From: an uncultured Actinomycetes bacterium
GTDB lineage: Bacteria > Actinomycetota > Thermoleophilia > Solirubrobacterales > Solirubrobacteraceae
Reading direction: 5' to 3'
Assembly: GCA_937888775.1 (NCBI GenBank)
Contig: CALAQT010000332.1
Coordinates: 1 to 7,132 of the forward strand
DNA: 7,132 nt
The notes under the pieces were generated by a model. The model had not been told where the DNA came from. It ran no database searches and worked only from the letters and a program-made list of their open reading frames with translations. Position 1 is the first letter of the stretch. Every line of letters begins with the position of its first letter. The position numbers were made by a program, and so were the translations under genes. Below are positions 1 through 5,623 of the stretch, piece by piece.

Positions 1-832
1 CCGGCAGATCGTTGCCGGCGAACACCAGCGGCTGCTCGATCGTGCCGGTGGCGAACACGTGCTGGCGCGCTCGCACCTGGTGCAGCGTGTCTTCCTGCCA
101 GACCGGGACCATCCCGTCGAAGTAGCCGAGCGCCGGTGCGCGAGAGAGGATCTCCACCCCGGCCTCAAGCGCCTGCTGGGCCAGCCCCGCAACGCGATCG
201 CGCTCGGGGCCGATCAGCATCCGGCCGCCGGGCTCGGGTCCCTCGTCGGCCAGGACCACGTCGGCGCCGAGCTGTGCGGCGGCGGTCGCGGCGACCAGTC
301 CCGCGGCGCCGCCGCCGATCACCATCACGTCGGCGTGCCGGCGGCGGTACTCGGTGCGCCATTCGCGCTCGGGCTGATGCTCGGGCAGGCGACCCAGCCC
401 GGCCGCATTGCGCAGCAGTTTCTCGTACAGCGGCCACAGGCGGCGGGGGCGGATGAAGGTCTTGTAGTAGAAGCCCGGCGGCATGAACGGTCCGCCGAGC
501 AGGTCGGTGGCGCGCATCGCGTCGAACTCCAGCGACGGCAGGGCGTTGAGATGCGCTACGCGCATCCCCTCTCGCGCCGGCTCAACGCAGGCTCGGGCGC
601 CCGGGGCGCCGTCGACCGAAACCATGCAGTTGGGGCATTGGCCCGCGCAGCACATCAGGCCGCGGCGACGGTGGTACTTGAAGCTGCGTGAGAACGTGCG
701 CTGACCGGCCGCGTACAGCGCCGATCCGATGGTGTCGCCCTCCAGGCCTTGGACACGCTTGCCGTCGAAGGTAAACGAGATCGTCTTGCTGCGGGCGATC
801 CGCTCCCCGGGTTGCGGGGCCAGGCGACTCAC
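1..832 (-). CDS. soxA: Sarcosine oxidase-type alpha subunit (SoxA), 3' end cut by window edge
   Basis: Alpha subunit of a heterotetrameric N-methyl amino acid oxidase or dehydrogenase. The known family (sarcosine oxidase; also MgdC of N-methylglutamate dehydrogenase) binds a dinucleotide and carries the THF-linked methylene-transfer domain. About 277 N-terminal residues are visible of a protein usually near 950-1000, with no in-frame stop to the left edge. Residues 17-95 form a ferredoxin-like domain (SFTFDGKRVQGLEGDT, RSFKYHRRRG) with Cys61, Cys66, Cys69 and Cys82 (MCCAGQCPNC, then RAC). A Rossmann dinucleotide motif follows at 169-197 (VMVIGGGAAG, acidic residue at the end of strand 2), then FATGTIEQPLVFAGND at 260-275. 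I chose the GTG start because its GTGA overlaps the soxD stop, which suggests translational coupling, and because the N-terminus then has normal length. The cysteine set is absent from classical SoxA as I recall it. The family call is secure; sarcosine as substrate is not, since related enzymes use N-methylglutamate or other N-methyl amino acids. Confidence 0.9.
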   Translation of the reverse strand, partial: MSRLAPQPGERIARSKTISFTFDGKRVQGLEGDTIGSALYAAGQRTFSRSFKYHRRRGLMCCAGQCPNCMVSVDGAPGARACVEPAREGMRVAHLNALPSLEFDAMRATDLLGGPFMPPGFYYKTFIRPRRLWPLYEKLLRNAAGLGRLPEHQPEREWRTEYRRRHADVMVIGGGAAGLVAATAAAQLGADVVLADEGPEPGGRMLIGPERDRVAGLAQQALEAGVEILSRAPALGYFDGMVPVWQEDTLHQVRARQHVFATGTIEQPLVFAGNDLP

Positions 833-1152
833 AGCAGATCACCGCCCGCTTCGCCGGCGGCCACGGTCGCCTGGGAGTTGGGGTCGGCCTGGTTGGGCAC
901 CTCGGAGGCAAGCGCCGTGAACAGCACCTCGTTGGTCACCGTATTGCGCTCGGCGATGAACCAGGCCCGGCAGCCCGAGCGGTGAAACCACCATTCGCGC
1001 TGAACGCCGGCCTTGTTGACGCGGAAGTAGTTGTAGGTGTTGAGCTCCCGGAAGCTCGGCTGGCCCTTGGGACGCGGCGAGATCTCCCCGCCGAAGCCGA
1101 AATCGGTCACCTCGCGAACCCCGCAGTTGGGACAGGTCAATAGGAAGGACAT
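829..1152 (-). CDS. soxD: Sarcosine oxidase-type delta subunit (SoxD)
   Basis: Small zinc-binding delta subunit of the heterotetrameric sarcosine oxidase family (SoxD, or MgdB in N-methylglutamate dehydrogenase); 107 aa, close to the usual ~90-110. It shows the family signature in order: CPNCG at 7-11, FGFGGE at 18-23, YNYFR at 40-44, then WWFHRSGCRAWF at 54-65 and RNTVTNEV at 69-76. Cys7, Cys10, His57 and Cys61 match the Cys-x2-Cys plus His-x3-Cys zinc ligands known for this subunit. The tail after residue 85 is low in complexity and rich in Ala and Gly. The ATG at 1152 is supported by GGAG five bases upstream; a longer open frame reaches 1263 but starts inside the LysR operator. It is the first gene of the visible transcript and overlaps soxA by four bases. 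SoxB, which normally precedes soxD, is not here. Confidence 0.92.
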   Translation of the reverse strand: MSFLLTCPNCGVREVTDFGFGGEISPRPKGQPSFRELNTYNYFRVNKAGVQREWWFHRSGCRAWFIAERNTVTNEVLFTALASEVPNQADPNSQATVAAGEAGGDLL

Positions 1153-1157
1153 GGCTT

Positions 1158-1161
1158 CTCC
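1158..1161 (-). promoter_or_regulatory. Shine-Dalgarno sequence of soxD
   Basis: On the minus strand GGAG, followed by AAGCC, stands five bases before the soxD ATG. It fixes the start at 1152 and is the only clear Shine-Dalgarno site in the window; the other complete genes have none or a poor one. Confidence 0.7.
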
Positions 1162-1232
1162 ATTAAGCCCCCACGCACGGGGACGGAAGAGCCCACCGTA
1201 ACGCCCGGGTCTTGATCCTGTCCAATATCCAT

Positions 1233-1259
1233 TTAGGCTTCTGTGATTCGTAAGCCAAA
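1233..1259. promoter_or_regulatory. LysR-type operator (T-N11-A dyad) between lysR and soxDA
   Basis: An inverted repeat reads TTAGGCTT, eleven bases, then AAGCCAAA. Seven of eight arm positions pair, and the inner T and A are exactly 11 bases apart, the classical LysR-type box. It starts 80 bases upstream of the soxD ATG and ends 13 bases before the lysR ATG, so a bound regulator could repress its own gene and act on soxDA. On the soxD strand a poor -35/-10 pair (TTGGCT, 17 bases, TAAATG) overlaps the dyad. A weaker TTG/CAA dyad at 1212-1225 could be an activation half-site. Binding by the adjacent regulator is inferred from position. Confidence 0.65.
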
Positions 1260-1272
1260 TCAATAATTAATT

Positions 1273-2163
1273 ATGGAATTACGTCAGCTGCGCTACTTCG
1301 TCGCGGTGGCCGAGGAACTGCACTTCCGGCGCGCCGCCGCTCGACTGCACATGTCCCAGCCTCCGCTCAGCCAGCAGATCGCGCAGCTGGAGGACGAGCT
1401 CGGCTGCCGGCTGCTGACACGCACCCGCCGCCTCGTCGCGCTGACGCCGGCCGGCGAGGCGTTCCTGCGCGACGCCCGCACGCTGCTGTCAGAGCTCGAC
1501 GGCGCGGTCGCGACGGCGCGGCGGATCGACACCGGCCAGTCCGGCCTGCTGCGGATCAACTTCGTCGGCTCGGCACTGCTCTCGATCGTGCCGGGCATCG
1601 TGCAGCGCTTCCGCGCCGCGCGGCCGACCGTGGAGATCGAGCTACACGAACGCTCCACCGTCGAGCAGCTGCGGGCGCTGAGCGGCGGGGTGATCGACGT
1701 CGGGCTGGTGAGACCGCCGATCGAGCTCGACGCCGGACTGCGCGCCGAGGTGGTGATGCGCGAGCGGATGATCGCGGCCGTGCCGGCCAACCATCCACTC
1801 GCCGGCCTGCGGCGGATTCCCCTACGGCGGATCGCCGCCGAGCCTTTGGTGCTGTTCCCACGTGAGCAGGCCCCCGGCTTCCATGACCTGATCACCGGCC
1901 GGCTGGCCGCCACCGGCACGTTCGGTCAGGTGGCCCAGTACGCGCCGGAGATGGTGACGATCATCGGGCTGGTGGCCGCCGGTGTGGGGCTGTCGCTGGT
2001 GCCGGCGTCGGTCGCCCGCCTGGCGCTCGACGGTGTGACCTACCGGCCGCTCACAGGAGCGCCTGATGCCGAGCTGCTGGCGGTCACGCGGGCCGACGAC
2101 AACACGGCGCTGGTGCGCGCGTTCGTGGCCGACGCCCGGACGCCGGGACGCGCGCCAGGCTAG
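1273..2163 (+). CDS. LysR-family transcriptional regulator, likely regulator of soxDA
   Basis: A 296-aa LysR-type regulator of normal length. Residues 1-60 form the winged helix-turn-helix (MELRQLRYFVAVAEELHF, then the recognition region ARLHMSQPPLSQQIAQLE), followed by the RLLTRTRRLVALTPAGEAFL stretch at 46-65 and a linker helix to about 88. The rest (about 90-285) is the periplasmic-binding-protein-like effector domain, with FVGSALLSIVPGIVQRFR at its start and GLVAAGVGLSLVPASVA near 235-251. The HTH with LTPAGEAFL resembles the BenM/CatM/HcaR side of the family, but that does not identify the ligand. The ATG is preceded by AT-rich DNA (AATAAT at 1262-1267) and no Shine-Dalgarno sequence, so translation may be leaderless. 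It is divergent from soxDA and shares a dyad operator with it, so it probably senses an N-methylated amine, a breakdown product or another inducer of that operon. Confidence 0.93.
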   Translation: MELRQLRYFVAVAEELHFRRAAARLHMSQPPLSQQIAQLEDELGCRLLTRTRRLVALTPAGEAFLRDARTLLSELDGAVATARRIDTGQSGLLRINFVGSALLSIVPGIVQRFRAARPTVEIELHERSTVEQLRALSGGVIDVGLVRPPIELDAGLRAEVVMRERMIAAVPANHPLAGLRRIPLRRIAAEPLVLFPREQAPGFHDLITGRLAATGTFGQVAQYAPEMVTIIGLVAAGVGLSLVPASVARLALDGVTYRPLTGAPDAELLAVTRADDNTALVRAFVADARTPGRAPG

Positions 2164-2167
2164 GTGC

Positions 2168-2181
2168 TCGCGGTTTCGCGA
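2168..2181. terminator. Possible hairpin between convergent lysR and lyase genes
   Basis: TCGCG, GTTT, CGCGA forms a perfect five-base-pair stem with a four-base loop in the 28-base gap between the two convergent stop codons. It has no T-run on either side, so it would be an atypical terminator at best. The position is right for a shared bidirectional one. Confidence 0.3.
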
Positions 2182-2191
2182 TGGGCCCCAA

Positions 2192-3223
2192 TCAGCCGGT
2201 GGCGCCGTGGCGCAGCTCGCTGACGCCGGCGTCGTCGCCCGAGGCGCGGGCCTCGATCTGCTCGAGCTTGGCCAGCAGCGTCTCGGCCATTCGGATCGAG
2301 GCGGCGTCGATCAGCCGGCCGTCGAGCGAGACCGCACCTTTGCCCTGCGCTGCGGCCTCCGTCATCGCGGCGATGATGCGATGGGTCTTCTCCACCAAGT
2401 GCTGGTCGGGGGTGAACACCTCGTTGGCCAGCTCGATCTGGGAGGGATGAATTGCCCACTTTCCCTCAAAGCCCAGCACAGCCGCGCGCCGAGCGGAGGC
2501 CAGGTATCCCTCGCGGTCGGTGAAATCGCCGAACGGCCCGTCGATCGGCCGCAGGCCGTGGGCGCGGCAGGTCACCGCGATCTGCGACAGCGCGTAATGC
2601 CACTGGTCGCCCCAGTGGATCTCACGCTCGGATTCGCCGGAAGGGTCGGTGAGGATCGCGTAGTTGGGGTTGGCGCCACCGATCGAGGTCGTGTGGCTCT
2701 GCAGCGACGCCGCGTAATCGGCCACGCCGAACACCATCGCCTCCATCCGCTCGGGGCAGGCCCGGGCGATCTCGTCGCAGTTGACCATCCCGATCGCGGT
2801 CTCGATCAACACCGAGATACCGATCCGCCGCGGCAGCGCCGTCGCTGCCTCGATCTGGGTCAGCAGCGTAGCGACCAGATGTACGTCGCCCGCACAGCTC
2901 GCCTTGGGGATCATGATCGTGTCCACGTGGCGCCCCGCCTCCTCCACCACCTCGATGATGTCTCGGTAGCAGTAATGCGTGTCAAGGCCGTTGATGCGAA
3001 GCGAGACCGAGCACCGGGACCAGTCGAGCTCACGCAGCGCCTCGATGATGTTGATCCGGGCCCGAGGCTTGTCGTCTGGCGCGACCGCATCCTCCAGGTC
3101 GAGCATCACGATGTCGGCGCCGAGCTCGGGTGCCTTCTCCAGCATCCGCACGTTGCTGCCGGGAACCGCCAGCTCGCTGCGGTGCAATCGGGGGCTGGAC
3201 GGGCTGCCAGGGTCTCGGGTCAT
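2192..3223 (-). CDS. mcl: Malyl-CoA / beta-methylmalyl-CoA lyase-type enzyme (HpcH/HpaI-CitE superfamily)
   Basis: A 343-aa TIM-barrel lyase. The closest family I recognise is L-malyl-CoA/beta-methylmalyl-CoA lyase (Mcl1), which reversibly cleaves malyl-CoA to acetyl-CoA and glyoxylate, and beta-methylmalyl-CoA to propionyl-CoA and glyoxylate. Motifs in order: AVPGSN (19-24), MLDLEDAVAPDDK (40-52), SLRINGLDT (74-82), IMIPK (103-107), VLIETAIG (138-145) with likely Mg2+ ligand Glu141, VFGVADYAASL (164-174) with likely Mg2+ ligand Asp169, IDGPFGDFTD (227-236) and GKWAIHPSQIELANEVFTP (254-272). The last two blocks, the HWGDQWHYA segment and the length are Mcl-like; short CitE-type proteins lack them. 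The N-terminal AVPGSN is more CitE-like, so citramalyl-CoA or another 3-hydroxyacyl-CoA as substrate is possible. I chose ATG 3223 because it gives the usual short leader before the first strand and lies six bases after TACTCT. It is divergent from the aminotransferase, which uses the glyoxylate it would release. Confidence 0.85.
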   Translation of the reverse strand: MTRDPGSPSSPRLHRSELAVPGSNVRMLEKAPELGADIVMLDLEDAVAPDDKPRARINIIEALRELDWSRCSVSLRINGLDTHYCYRDIIEVVEEAGRHVDTIMIPKASCAGDVHLVATLLTQIEAATALPRRIGISVLIETAIGMVNCDEIARACPERMEAMVFGVADYAASLQSHTTSIGGANPNYAILTDPSGESEREIHWGDQWHYALSQIAVTCRAHGLRPIDGPFGDFTDREGYLASARRAAVLGFEGKWAIHPSQIELANEVFTPDQHLVEKTHRIIAAMTEAAAQGKGAVSLDGRLIDAASIRMAETLLAKLEQIEARASGDDAGVSELRHGATG

Positions 3224-3229
3224 CGCCAC

Positions 3230-3235
3230 AGAGTA
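3230..3235 (-). promoter_or_regulatory. Candidate -10 element for a leaderless lyase transcript
   Basis: TACTCT on the minus strand fits TANNNT and ends six bases before the ATG at 3223, so transcription would start at or next to the start codon. No Shine-Dalgarno sequence is present. A poor -35 (TTGTGC, minus strand 3260-3255) is 19 bases upstream. Confidence 0.4.
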
Positions 3236-3276
3236 GAGCGCCCGCCGCCGCCGAGCACAAGCCTCATTAGATGAAT

Positions 3277-3285
3277 TTGTCCACA
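3277..3285 (+). promoter_or_regulatory. DnaA-box-like sequence TTGTCCACA in the divergent promoter region
   Basis: TTGTCCACA equals the DnaA box form favoured in high-GC actinobacteria such as Streptomyces. With the next base it also forms TTGT-CC-ACAA, which fits the loose GT(N)xAC pattern of GntR-type operators. Only one copy is present and no dnaA or dnaN gene is near, so this is not evidence of an origin. The surrounding gap (3224-3435, about 210 bases) holds this site, the two candidate -10 elements and no gene I can support. Confidence 0.35.
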
Positions 3286-3422
3286 ACCGCGACTTCGATC
3301 CGTGGGTTCGCGACGAAATGAGCGCCGGACAAGGCCGTCAGCGACCTCGTCGTGGCCCCATATAGCGAGATGTGTTTGGCCGCATGAGGAATTCTTGGCT
3401 TTCACTTGCCCGCGCCGTTGGC

Positions 3423-3428
3423 TAGGCT
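3423..3428 (+). promoter_or_regulatory. Candidate -10 element for a leaderless aminotransferase transcript
   Basis: TAGGCT fits TANNNT and ends seven bases before the ATG at 3436. No Shine-Dalgarno sequence lies between. The -35 region is poor. Confidence 0.4.
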
Positions 3429-3435
3429 CGATTCG

Positions 3436-4581
3436 ATGACCTCCTTTCCCCCAGTTCTCAATCCACCCGAACGGCTGCTCTGCGGCCCGGGCCCCGCCAA
3501 CGTCTCGCCGGCCGTGCTGGCGGCGATGCAGCGGCCGCTGCTCGGCCATCTCGATCCCGACCTGCACGAGATCCTCACCGAGCTGGTGGCGACATTGCGC
3601 GCCACCTGGCGCGCGCAGGGTGGCCTCGTGCTTCCGCTCCAGGCCACCGGCACGTCGGGGATGGAGACCGGGCTGGCGAGCCTGCTCGAGCCCGACGAGG
3701 TGGCGATCGTCGCCGTCAACGGATTCTTCGGCCGCCGAATCGTCGAGATCGCTCGCCGTCAAGGCGCCGAGGTGATCGAGGTGACGGCCGACTGGGGCGA
3801 GCACGTCCCCAACGAGCGGCTGCTCGAGGCGCTCGATGCCCATCCGCAGGCGCGCGTGATGGCTGTCGTGCACGCCGAGACCTCCACCGGCGTGCAGCAC
3901 CCACTGGCCGAGCTCGGGGCGGCGCTGCGCGACCGCGACACCCTGCTGATCGCCGACTGCGTCACCTCGCTCGGCGGAGTGGAGATCGACTTCGACGGCT
4001 GGGGTATCGACTACGCGTACTCGTGCACGCAGAAGTGCATCGGGGCGCCCCCGGGCATGTCGCCGATCGCCGTCTCCGATCGCGCGCTGGCCCGCATCGC
4101 GCAGCGCACCCATCCGGTCCCCTACTCGTTCGACCTCGATCTGCTGGAGCAATACTGGGTCAAGCGCCCCGCCGCCTATCACCACACCGCGCCGGTCCTG
4201 CACATCTACGCGCTCTACGAGGCGCTGCGCGAAGTGGCGATCGAGGGCCTGCCGGCCCGCTGGCGCCGCCACGCCGACGCCGGAAGCTTCCTACAGTCAG
4301 AGCTCGGCGCGCGGGGCCTGGAGCTGCTGGCCGAGCCCGACCACCAGCTGCCCCAGCTGAGCGCCGTACGCGTGCCCAAGGGAGTCGACGGCAAGCGCGT
4401 GCAGACCCGGCTGCTGACCGAGCACGGGCTCGAGGTCGGGGGTGGTCTGGGGCCAACCGCGCCACCGATCTGGCGGATCGGGCTGATGGGCCACAACGCG
4501 ACGCGAGAAGTCGCCCAGCGAGTGCTGACGGCGTTCGACGCGGTGCTGGCGGACGAGCCCGCCGCGACCACCGCCGGGTGA
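3436..4581 (+). CDS. Alanine/serine-glyoxylate aminotransferase (PLP, class V)
   Basis: A 381-aa PLP-dependent fold-type I (class V) aminotransferase that moves an amino group from alanine or serine to glyoxylate, making glycine plus pyruvate or hydroxypyruvate. Motifs in order: LLCGPGPANVSPAV (14-27), GHLDPDLHEI (37-46), ATGTSGMETGLASLLEP (70-86, cofactor phosphate loop), HAETSTGVQHPL (146-157), LLIADCVTSLGG (170-181) with Asp174 for the pyridine nitrogen, YSCTQKCIGAPPGMS (195-209) with Lys200 as Schiff-base lysine, YHHTAPV (248-254), and GGGLGP (335-340) followed by IWRIGLMGHNATRE (345-358) with Arg347 for the substrate carboxylate. The end closely resembles human AGT (GGLGP then RIGLLGCNATRE). 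The ATG at 3436 follows a leaderless-type -10; the open frame extends only 10 codons further. Serine and alanine as donor cannot be told apart here. The divergent malyl-CoA lyase supports a glyoxylate role. Confidence 0.9.
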   Translation: MTSFPPVLNPPERLLCGPGPANVSPAVLAAMQRPLLGHLDPDLHEILTELVATLRATWRAQGGLVLPLQATGTSGMETGLASLLEPDEVAIVAVNGFFGRRIVEIARRQGAEVIEVTADWGEHVPNERLLEALDAHPQARVMAVVHAETSTGVQHPLAELGAALRDRDTLLIADCVTSLGGVEIDFDGWGIDYAYSCTQKCIGAPPGMSPIAVSDRALARIAQRTHPVPYSFDLDLLEQYWVKRPAAYHHTAPVLHIYALYEALREVAIEGLPARWRRHADAGSFLQSELGARGLELLAEPDHQLPQLSAVRVPKGVDGKRVQTRLLTEHGLEVGGGLGPTAPPIWRIGLMGHNATREVAQRVLTAFDAVLADEPAATTAG

Positions 4582-4661
4582 CGGTCACGGCCATCTCGTG
4601 CGTGCAGCGCGGAATCGGCGCCGGTCAGCAGCCGGCCGGGCCCGGGAGGACGATGACGGCG

Positions 4662-4709
4662 GGCGAGACCGGTTAGACCGGCGAGAAGGCCGGCGAGACG
4701 GTTTAGGCC
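4662..4709. repeat. Short imperfect tandem repeats at the convergent ends of aminotransferase and folD
   Basis: Units starting GGCGAGA lie head to tail: GGCGAGACCGGTTAGACC (4662-4679), a shortened GGCGAGAAGGCC (4680-4691) and GGCGAGACGGTTTAGGCC (4692-4709), then a degenerate GGCGCGACC. The third full unit contains the folD stop codon, and the first holds a matching TTA in the same relative place. CCGGC, six bases, GCCGG (4678-4693) can fold as a short stem and may help end transcription from both sides. The rest of the 121-base gap (4582-4702) shows nothing else. Confidence 0.55.
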
Positions 4710-5569
4710 GGCGCGACCGCGGGGTGCGCGGCGCGAGCCGCCGACAGCGTGTTGCGCAGCAGCATCGCGATCGTCATCGGCCCGACGCCGCCGGGAACGG
4801 GGGTGATCAGACCGGCGACCTGCGCCGCCGCATCGAAGTCGACGTCGCCGACCAGACCTTCGTCGGTGCGGTTGATGCCGACGTCGATCACCGTGGCTCC
4901 GGGCTTGATCCAGTCGCCGGCGATCATCCTGGGACGCCCCACCGCGGCGATCAGCACGTCGGCACGGCGACAAACTGCGCCCAGGTCGCGCGTGCGGGAA
5001 TGGCAGACGGTCACGGTCGCGTTCTCGGCCAGCAGCAGCGCGGCCAGCGGCTTGCCGACCAGGTCCGAGCGTCCGACGATCACCGCCTCCGCCCCCTCCA
5101 GGACCACCTCGTGGCGGCGCAGCAGCTCCACAACCCCGGCCGGGGTGCACGGACGCAGCCCCGACAGGCCCTTGGCGAGGAGTCCGGCGGACACGAGCGT
5201 GAGGCCGTCGACGTCCTTGCCCGCGTCGATCAGAGTCGTCAGATAGCTCCCGTCGATGTGCGGCGGGGTCGGCAGCTGGAGCAGGATCCCTGAGACGCGA
5301 TCGTCCTCGTTGAGCTCACCCAGCAGCTGCTCCACCTCGGCCTGGGAGGCGTCGGCGGGTAGGTCGTGGGCGAATCCCTCGATCCCCACCTCCGCGCATG
5401 CCCGCTGCTTACCGCCGACATATACCGCCGAGGCCGGATCGTTACCAACCAGGACGGTGGCCAGCCCGGGGCGCGGGCCACCGGCAGCGCACCACGACTC
5501 GATCTCCGTGGCCACCTCGCCGCGCACCGCCTGTGCAATCGCCTTGCCGTCGATCAACTTTGCACTCAT
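4703..5569 (-). CDS. folD: Bifunctional methylenetetrahydrofolate dehydrogenase/methenyl-THF cyclohydrolase FolD
   Basis: A cytosolic enzyme that oxidises 5,10-methylene-THF with NADP+ and hydrolyses the methenyl form to 10-formyl-THF; 288 aa, the usual length. Motifs in order: [12 protein letters not shown] (5-16), [23 protein letters not shown] (41-63) with Tyr50 and catalytic Lys54, [13 protein letters not shown] (94-106) with Gln98, [12 protein letters not shown] (118-129) with Asp121, [13 protein letters not shown] (138-150), [18 protein letters not shown] (163-180, dinucleotide site), [10 protein letters not shown] (184-193), VIDVGIN (227-233) and [20 protein letters not shown] (255-274). 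Two small deviations: QLPTP where QLPLP is usual, and SAG where most members have NxG or NAG; neither removes a catalytic residue. The ATG at 5569 has no Shine-Dalgarno sequence and follows a promoter whose -10 lies eight bases upstream. It converges on the aminotransferase and diverges from pabB. It would take the one-carbon units made by the Sox enzyme. Confidence 0.97.
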   Translation of the reverse strand: MSAKLIDGKAIAQAVRGEVATEIESWCAAGGPRPGLATVLVGNDPASAVYVGGKQRACAEVGIEGFAHDLPADASQAEVEQLLGELNEDDRVSGILLQLPTPPHIDGSYLTTLIDAGKDVDGLTLVSAGLLAKGLSGLRPCTPAGVVELLRRHEVVLEGAEAVIVGRSDLVGKPLAALLLAENATVTVCHSRTRDLGAVCRRADVLIAAVGRPRMIAGDWIKPGATVIDVGINRTDEGLVGDVDFDAAAQVAGLITPVPGGVGPMTIAMLLRNTLSAARAAHPAVAPA

Positions 5570-5577
5570 CGAACCAA

Positions 5578-5606
5578 TTCGTACATCATGTGTATGGTGC
5601 GGTCAA
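5578..5606 (-). promoter_or_regulatory. folD promoter overlapping the pabB start region
   Basis: On the minus strand TTGACC (5606-5601), 17 bases, then TACGAA (5583-5578), with the folD ATG eight bases later: the best -35/-10 pair in the window and a leaderless layout. The spacer holds ACAT-C-ATGT (5583-5591), a small dyad. On the plus strand TATGGT (5593-5598) could be the pabB -10, so the two promoters would overlap and may be regulated together. Confidence 0.45.
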
Positions 5607-5623
5607 GCTCGGACCGGGAATCG

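Noticed and set aside
59..691. Plus-strand open frame (210 codons) at the left end
   Set aside because: It is a shadow of the soxA frame on the minus strand, which shows ferredoxin-like and Rossmann motifs.
1153..1263. 37-residue N-terminal extension of SoxD
   Set aside because: It would cross the LysR operator and adds sequence not found in the family; ATG 1152 has a good ribosome binding site.
2066..3274. Long plus-strand open frame (402 codons) over the lyase gene
   Set aside because: It overlaps the end of lysR and the whole lyase gene on the other strand. Its product is compositionally odd (Arg, His, Asp-rich) with no recognisable motif, while the minus-strand protein has full Mcl motifs.
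3224..3286. 21-residue N-terminal extension of the lyase from an ATG at 3286
   Set aside because: The added stretch is Arg/Ala-rich, lies in the divergent promoter gap, and is not needed: the family begins shortly before the LAVPGS strand.
3277..3286. Replication origin
   Set aside because: A single DnaA-box-like 9-mer without further boxes, an AT-rich unwinding region or dnaA/dnaN neighbours is not an origin.
3220..4272. Minus-strand open frame (350 codons) over the aminotransferase gene
   Set aside because: It is antisense to a protein with all PLP motifs and has no motif of its own; long antisense frames are expected in GC-rich coding DNA.
5366..5623. N-terminal extension of PabB by 86 residues
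   Set aside because: This part lies antisense to the 5' end of folD and shows no PabB similarity; PabB has normal length from 5624.
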